Assembly: GCF_964340395.1 (NCBI RefSeq)
Contig: NC_135557.1
Location: 12,426,046 to 12,474,545 of the forward strand
Length of the DNA stretch: 48,500 nt
Direction of reading: 5' to 3'
Source: Glandiceps talaboti
Lineage: Eukaryota; Hemichordata; Enteropneusta; Spengelidae
Shown here: positions 10,911-19,992 of the stretch, in pieces
Layout: each line of letters begins with the position of its first letter
Position numbering within the stretch: the first letter of the stretch is position 1
Program-made: the position numbers and the translations under genes
Notes under the pieces: model-generated
What the model was told of the DNA's origin: nothing
Databases searched by the model: none
What the model saw: only the letters and a program-made list of their open reading frames with translations

Positions 10911-13900
10911 CTGAAACGATAAAGAAAAATATACTGGCATCCCATATCGAAAGTTAAACCAATGACTAAAATATGGAAATGCTAAGAAACGATCGCACAA
11001 TGTCACACAAGCTCAAACATTGAAAAGGAGCTTCGTTTATTCATTGGGGAGGGTGTCTGGCGTCAGTGTAATAATTGCAGAGGTCCATTTCACACTTCTA
11101 ACCACATTTAGAAATCTCTCACACCTTCAACGATAAGAGTTTATTACATTGTATTGCGAGTTGATTAGTTGTCAATAATTAACATTTGCCGCTCATGTGA
11201 TATACAGTGCTTTGCTTTCGCTATTTTTAATGTGTTTTTATTATGTTTACACATTGCATCAGTCGTACTAATGTGCCACTACAGTTTTCATCATGGTGAT
11301 GTCATATATGAAAGAGTCGACGGTACATGTGAACATTCGTGGGGGAGAGGGGGGGGGGGGTTGCCTAAACGACCAAACGGTTCGTTTATTATTAAAGCTC
11401 GTGTGACATTGTGCGATCGTCAATCATATATTTGTTTCTTACTAGTTTGAGACATATGGCAGAGAACGAACGTTGAAGTTTAAAAACCTCTCATTCTGAA
11501 CCATAATGCAACCAACAAAGCCTTCTTTCGTCCGTTTACTTATTGTTTTCGTGATTATAAACATGGTCTTAATTAGCTCTTAGATAGGTGCTTTAAGTCA
11601 GATTTGGTGGTCAGTTTTCTTTTTCTTCCAAATCAAGAACACTTCTGTTCATTTGAAGTGTAACATGTTGCTCATTCAGCATCACTCCAATTGACATTCG
11701 ACACATTGCTGTTGACATATGAATTCTACAGTGTGAAAGTTCAAGATAGTTTACACTTACTTTCCCCTTTCATGTTTCGCAGTGGATATTGTGATGTTTG
11801 ACCAGCTCGTTGTCTTCTGTATTCTGCTATTAGCGCATTGTAGGGATTTCGAATAAGCAAAATTGCAGATGAAAACTTCTTGATGTTACACGTATGCGTT
11901 TTGACGACAATGTTGTTGCCTTTACTGTAATCTTCAAATCCTCCTCGTAAACCTATTGTGCATGGTAAAATATATATGGGATCATTACAGACTCAACCGA
12001 GTATGGTTAATGCTATGGATTTACTTGATCTTAAGGTGGGTGGGGGGGGGGGGGGCAATAGAAAGAATGTTATCAGAATGAGAGGTCAGAGGTCATGCCG
12101 TCCGAGTGAACAGTGGAGTCACACTGCTGCCATAAAACTGGTTCGAAAATCGGTATGTAAACTAATTTGGACACATCACGAGTACACTTGTTGGTTAAAC
12201 AAGTGTCAAGGTAAACGTGTTTGAAGGCTGAAATGATACTATGGCTTCTCGGTCTCGGTCAAAATCCAAAAAACAAGTTACTGCCAGTGCAGCAACGTCA
12301 CCGTACTTCAGTGCTGACGTGGACGGCACACCTGTACTCGTTGACAGTGAGGCCGGAGACACACTGTCACCTGCAGTCCTCAAGTCAATCGTCAAAGGCT
12401 GTTTGCTAGAATTGGAAGAGAAAGTTGAATCCATCTCCATAAGTGTGTCTACGATTATTACTGAACAGCGTAAGCTGTCCGACAGGATGCTGACCATTGA
12501 AAACAAGCACTCGGACATAGAAAATGCTTTACAATTTGCTGACGGCGACATTCAAGAATTAAAGCGCAACAACCATGACCGTGAAAAGGAGGTACAGAGC
12601 CTCAAGCGGGAGCTGAATAAGGCGTACGAAAAAACTGCCTCCGTGGAATCCTCTATTTTAAATTTGGAACGATACTCCCGCAGTTTTAATTTAAGATTTG
12701 GAGGTATCCCAGAAACTGAACATGAGAACTGTGTCGACATGATAAAGGAACTCGCTGTTGAGAAATTTCAGATGGATGGCATACTCATAGACAACGCCCA
12801 TCGCATCGGTGGACCACGAGGACGAAAGGGTCAAGTAGGCGGAAAACCCCGACATATTATAGCTAAATTCCCACTTCGTGTACAAAGGAATGCTATTCTA
12901 TTTAATTGGCGTAATGCTCTAAATGGAACAAACAGTTTTGTAAAAGTGGATCTGTGTCAAGTCGACTACAAGGTTAAACAGCGTCTCCGCCCAGTTATGG
13001 AAGCAGCCTACCGCGAAAAGAAGCGTGTTAAATTTATTAAAGGCCAGCTTTACATCGACGACAAGAAATACGTTGAAACACAGGACACTTGAAATTGTGC
13101 ACATGTTGAGCGAGTTTCCTGTAGAATGTAGATTTAGACAGTCTAACATGTTGCTCTGTGTACACTTGCAAGACTTTGTACACTTTCATGTTGCTTTGTA
13201 CACTTTTCATTTTTGATATAGAACAACCAGTGCTGTAATATTCATTGTCTTTTTTCAGTTTGCTATTTCGCCTTCTGTGACGTAGTAGGAGTGTCAAATT
13301 AGTTTATATGGGAAAATTAGTCTTTGTCATTTAGCCAGTCAATTGGCATGCAGTTTGCTTTACTCTTTCGCTAGTTACTTTATCCCTACCTTTTACTCCG
13401 TTTTTTCTGCGTCTCTGCTAGTCTTGGAGTCATGGCCAAAACCTCCCTCTTGCCTTTTGCTTTTTCCGTTTTTCGGTTTGTATTGGTTGGAGTCGTTGTA
13501 GATTTCAACCGTCTCTTTGTTTTTTATTGGTTTCCTTGTTTTTCTCAGCTCTCTGTTTTCTTCCTTTCCTTTCTCTTTTGGAGAATTCGGTTACACGTAA
13601 TCATGATAATTGTTATATATTGTTGTAGGAATCTTTTGATAATAGTTATATTTTTGAATGAATAACATGGCAGAAAATTTCAGTATACTATCAGTTAATG
13701 TTCGAGGAATTGGAAATGTTCAAAAGAGAAAGGGGCTTTTTCAGTGGCTAAAAGAGAAGAAGTCGAATGTAATCTTTCTTCAAGAAACTCATAGTGTTCA
13801 AAATGATGAATTAATTTGGCCAAAGCAGCTGCCTGGTCATTTTGTCTTTTCACATGGTAATTCCAACAGTAGAGGGGTAGCCGTCACTTTTAGGAATGTA

Positions 13901-16900
13901 GATTTTGTAATCAACAAGGTAAGCACGGATTCCGAGGGTAGAATTATCATTATATCTGTAAACATCTGCGATAAACCTTACCTATTAATTAACTGGTACG
14001 CTCCAAATACTGAAAAGGACCACATTTATAATCTTTCTCAGCTCTGTAATATGATCAATGATATGGAGTTAGAGCCCGACAGAGAGGTTATATGGGGTGG
14101 AGACTTCAACTTAGCCCTTAATCCGACCATAGATAGGTTCGGAGGAAATCCCTCTTGTTGGAAAAAGGCAGTTAGTACTTTAGATAATATCTGTTCTAAA
14201 TATGACCTTGTCGATATATATAGAATTCGCAACCCCTCTACAAAGCGCTTCACCTGGCGTAGGCTTCGCCCGGTTCTGATTCAAAGTCGCATTGATTTTT
14301 TCCTTGTGAGTAATTCATTTCAACAAGCAGTACTCAATACGGAGGTTATTTCTTGCATTTTTTCGGACCGTTCTGCAATAACGCTTTCAGTGGGGGACAG
14401 TCGTACAAAATTGGGACGTTCATATTGGAAATTCAACAATAGTTTCCTATTTGAGGAAGATTACAAAAATACCATTCATGATAATTTCTATAATTGGGTA
14501 AACGAATATCACACAAACGACCCCCGTTTACTCTGGGAATTTTTGAAATACAGGATCAAAATGTTCTCTATTGTCTATGGTAAAAAGAAAGCTAGGGAGA
14601 AAAAGGAAGCTATTGCGAATCTAGAAGAAAAGCTGAATACTCTAGAACGCCAGCTCGTAGAAGATTGTTCCGATAACACTAAGATTGAAATCGAGGGTAC
14701 ACGGAGAGAACTTCAATGCGAGATTGACTACAGGACCGAGGGGAGTATTATTCGTTCCAGGGCTAACTGGTACGAACTAGGTGAAAAGAATACTAAGTAC
14801 TTCCTGAGTCTCGAAAAAGCTAATGCGAACAAGTCCAAAATTACTCAACTTATGAATAATCAGGGTCAAATAGTCACCAACCACGCGGATATCTCGCAAG
14901 AGATCAAGTCCTTTTATTCCAATTTATATAGTAGTAGACAGCCTGAGCCTCAGAACATTGAAGAGTTTTTTACCGGTTTAAACTTACCCAAGTTAAGTGA
15001 AACCAATAGATTAGTGTGTGAGGGTCCAATTTCCCTTGATGAAGCGTTTAATGCGTTAACTGATATGCCCAAAAACAAAACTCCGGGAAATGATGGACTC
15101 ACTGGTGAATTTTTTATCACATTTTGGCCTCTTATTGGACCTTTTGTTGTCAATTGCTTGAACGCTGCATGTGACAAAGGAGAACTAACCCCTAGCCAAA
15201 AACAAGGAGTAATTACCCTCATAGAAAAGAAGGACAAAGATAAACGTTTTATTAAGAATTGGAGGCCAATTACTTTACTCAATGTAGACTACAAAATTGG
15301 TGCGAAATGCATCGCTAAGCGCCTAGAGAAGGTTCTCCCTTTTGTAATTAATGAAACCCAGTCAGCATTTATCAAAGGACGTCAGATTGGGGACTGTGTT
15401 CGTATTATTGAAGGTATCATGGAGTATACGAAAATAGTAGACCTACCAGGAATTCTTGTCGCATTAGATTTTGAGAAAGCCTTCGACAGTCTGGAGTGGC
15501 CTTTTTTATTTAAAACTCTAGATAAGTTTAATTTTGGTACCTCCTTAAGTAAATGGATTCATTTATTCTATTCGAACCCAAGCAGCTGTGTTATGAATCG
15601 GGGACTCACCACAGGATATTTTGACATCAAAAGAGGTGTACGCCAAGGCGACCCCCTATCCCCCATACTGTTTATTTTAGGTCTAGAAATACTTTTAGTA
15701 TCAATTATTCAAAAAGATTCCATAAAGGGCATAGACATTTCAGGTACACAGGTCAAGAATTCTACATTTGCGGACGATTTAACATGTTTTATATCAGACG
15801 AAGACTCTGTAGTAAATCTTATGTCTCTGCTGCGTAATTTCCATTCTGCTTCTGGTCTCTCACTCAACCGTTGTAAAACAGAAGCAATGTGGCTGGGTAA
15901 ATGTAGGCATAGACAGGATGAGCCTTTTGACTTCAAATGGTCTAAAACGCCAATAAAAATTGTCGGAATATTCTTTTCCTACAACACTTCACTTGCATAT
16001 TCGGAAAATATATCGGCCCCGCTTAAGTCTATGCATCGTTTACTCAACCTGTGGAACTCTAGAGGGCTAACTTTGATTGGTAAGATTCAAATCATAAAGT
16101 CACTTATCATCCCAAAGTTTCTGTATATTTTTAATCTCATCCAAGTCAAGAAAAGGGATATTAAGATTTTAAATAGTCATATTCACCGTTTCATATGGAA
16201 AGGTCCGGATAGAATTAGTAGAAACACATTGATTGGTGATATTAATGAAGGGGGGTTAGGTATGATTGATATTTTTGCTTTGTACAAGGCCTTCAGAGTA
16301 ACTTGGCTAAGTAGATACCATGTTGATGATTTCAAACACCCATGGAAATTAATATTAGACTTCTTTCTGAGGCCTATTGGTGGTAAGCTTATTTTGCGAT
16401 GTAATTATAATGTCAATTTATTGCCAGTTGTACTTCCAAGTTTCTTTAAAGAAAGCCTTGTGTGTTGGAGTGAAATCAATTATATTTCTAATCTCCCTAC
16501 AGAACACCAAGTTATCTGGAACAATTCAGAAATTCTCGTGAATCATAAGTCTGTATTTAACCAGTTTTTATACGGAATAGGAATTGTATTTGTTGCTGAT
16601 ATTTTTAACGAAGAAAATAAGTTGAAAGGCTGGGAGGAACTCTCTCGTCTAGGGTGTAATCACAATAATCTTTTATGTTGGTACGGTATTTTGCATTCGA
16701 TTCCGACTCAATGGAAAAAGGGCAAGGCAGAGATTGTAAGGCCAGAGATACCAATTGGTTTTCTTAATTGTGGCAAACTAACACGTCTTAATGAATGCAA
16801 AACTAGGCATATCAGGAAAAGATTGACATCAGATTACTTTATCCCCCCAAAGGCTAAAATTTATTTTGCAAGTTTTCTTGACATCCAAAACGATGAGTGG

Positions 16901-19643
16901 TCAAAAATCTTTACCTTGCCTTTTTGGACGACGATGAATTCAAAGCTCCAAGAATTTCAGTTTAAAATTTTACATAATATACTCTATACAAATTATGTGT
17001 TATGTCGTATGAATCCCCCGAGAGTCAACAGTAGCTACTGTACATTTTGCAATATGGAGGTTGAAACCCTTGTTCATTTGTTTGTTAAATGTGAATGTGT
17101 TGTTGTCATTTGGAAAAGCTTTCTTCTCTTGTGGGGGAAAGCTATTAATTCACCATTGGCATTGTCTACTAAGCAGATACTTCTTGGTGACCCATCATTC
17201 AACATACTGTTCAACCATCTTATTTTGATTGTCAAAAAAACAGTCTATGATTGCAAAATTAGGAAAGCTATTCCTTCATTCAATCTTGTCAAAGTAAATG
17301 TCAGAATCGCTAGAGAGACAGAGATTTTTATAGCGAAGAGGAAAAATAAGCTAGAAATTTGCTCGAACAAGTGGGACAATCTAAGAATCGAGTGATACTT
17401 CTGCATTATAGGATTCCTATCACTTTATAGCATTTTATAGCAATTTATACCGTGCAATGTAACCCTTTCTCCTTTTCTTTTCCTTCCTTTTTGTTGTTAC
17501 TATATTCTTTTGGAAAATAAAAAAATAATTTAAAAAAAAAAAAAAAAAAAAAAGAATGTTATCTTAGCTACATTTTATTGATGTTAAGGGGACACAGAAA
17601 AAAAACCCTGCATTGTACGTATTCTTTCAATTAAGCAATAAACCACCCCCTGGGGATGGTATACCAAGAGGTTTTGACCAGTGAACGAAATATATGCACG
17701 AGCGATAGCGAGTGCATATATTGAGTTCACTGGTCAAAACCGAGTGGTATACCTTCCCCAGGGGGTGGTTTATCGCTATTATATTATACTAGTATATTGA
17801 TAATATCGGAAACAAGATAAGAACTAACGTTTTCTCGTTTCACATGTTTCATATGCGCCTCTGTGTCTAATTTGCATAACAATAACGCTGCTTTTCAAGA
17901 CAGCTGATCTTGGCCTTAATGTGAACGTCGTGCAGCAACTGGATTTATTTTATCTGCTCGTCGTTTCTAGGGATAATCTGTACATTGATCGGCTCATTAA
18001 AAGTGCACAGTGATGAATAAACAACCTGTTTGACTTGAGGTATAAAGTTGAAGTTGTTTATTGAATACAGCGTGCTTCGATCGCTCCCAGGCGAATTCGT
18101 GACTCGATGAAGTGATAGACAGGTTGATATTTACAATGTATTTATATTACTGGAAATTACGTCAGTAGATTTTCGGGTTTGAGGATTTCCCTTTCGGATT
18201 GATGACTGATACTCTAGGACAGGATCCCAGATAAATTTCTATTTAGATTAATGGTAAGTCGGCCAGTGTAAGCTCTTTCACTTGCTTCATTTTTATGACA
18301 GGACAGGACATCGACAGCTCACCAATGTTTCCACTCCAGCCGCGCCGCCGCCGCGGCTGGGACCGATCTCGTGCATGCCTAGCGCCTTGACCTTAGTACA
18401 TGTAGTATGCGATGATTTGAACAAATACGCGATGACTGGGTTGCTTTCGAAATTGCCTTCATAATTTCTCATAAAATATTGTCTCATTGAGAGAAAATCC
18501 TCCTCTGACAATTCGAAGAGTTCACTATCAGTATCACGGCGGACTACAACTCAACGCTCGTAGACGAACAAAATTTGGACGCGTGCCAGCAGTGCATTAT
18601 CGTACCAGCAGTGCATTATCACTCGTTTTAGACGCGCTAGTTCGATGTCTAGACCAATCAGATTCCTCGATTTCCACCATCAATATACTGGTATAATATA
18701 ATTTGAAATAAACAATAATAGTTCTTACATTTTAGCTTCAGTATTATGTGGTCATTTATTTTCATGAAGTGTAAACCTTCCACCATTGTTTACTTCCCAC
18801 AATGCATCACCCCAGTGTTGAGTTAACACACTTGAGAGAGATGACGCGATGCAAGGTTGGTTAAATTGACTTTCCTGGGTTTATTTTAATTACAGGTTAA
18901 GCTATTCAGCTAAGAAAAAGTCAGTCCCGTCTTTGCTTCCCCAATAATATTCAAATATTTACACAATTCTAAAACATAAAGATGTATCAAATCCTTATTT
19001 TGTTTAAAACACATTTGAATATGGTGGAGTTTATGGAGATTATATGCTTCACAAAATGTAGATAACAATGTACGAGTCACAAGTAGTATGTTTTTGTATA
19101 TGCCCCCCCCCCCACTCATTTGACAGTGCCTGCATTGCTTATTGAGCGAATTTATAGTATCACTATAATGTATTTTTTTTTTGGCTTTGAACATAATTTA
19201 TTCCAAATATTGGTTTGAAAAAATAGCGATGCATTTCATCATAGCGACCAAAGGTAGACACAAATTCGTACAACAAACAACCACTACGCACCTTTTCCTT
19301 GAAATACACCTTTCCCTTTTCTGTAAATAGTTCCTGTGTAAATTCCTGAAGCAGTCTCGAGCAGATATCTAGTCCAAGTATTACCAGATCCGGGAAAACT
19401 CGCTAAGCCTACCAGGGGTCTGGTCTCCTTGCTCCAGTTGGCAAAATCTAACGAGCAGTTCACTGAAAGTTAAGATCCATATCGGCTTCAGAGAAATGAT
19501 ATCCTTTATATCATGAATTTCAATAATGACAAAAGAACAGAGCTTCATACGCATTATCACATTCAGTACAAAATTCCACCACATTTTCAACAAAATGATG
19601 GTCTTTGGTGAAATAGGTATCTACCACCATATATTATCATCCA

Positions 19644-19727
<84 letters not shown>

Positions 19728-19929
19728 GGGGGGGGGGGGTCAGGGAGAAATGCATGAATGTATGTATGTATGTATGTATGTATGTATGTGTGTGTCTGTC
19801 TGTGAGTGTATGTATGTCTGTCTGTCTGTCTATGTATGTATGTATGTATGTATGTATGTATGTATGTATGTATGTATGTGTATGTGCGTGTATGTATGTG
19901 TGTGCCTACCCGACTGTGTATGTCTGCCA

Positions 19930-19992
<63 letters not shown>

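Larger units (their letters stand above)
12075..17550 (+). mobile_element. Full-length L1/Tx1-type LINE
   Basis: A 5.48 kb non-LTR retrotransposon with a short 5' UTR (about 166 bp), ORF1, a 565-bp inter-ORF region, ORF2, a 135-bp 3' UTR, AATAAA and a poly(A) tail. A perfect 13-bp target-site duplication flanks it, showing insertion by target-primed reverse transcription with no 5' truncation. Both ORFs are uninterrupted, so the insertion is young. It lies in intron 2 of the sulfotransferase-like gene in the opposite orientation. The ORF2 endonuclease has a probable inactivating change (see ORF2). Confidence 0.95.

Noticed and set aside
14038-15936. Antisense frames within LINE ORF2
   Set aside because: They are shadows of a clearly coding frame.
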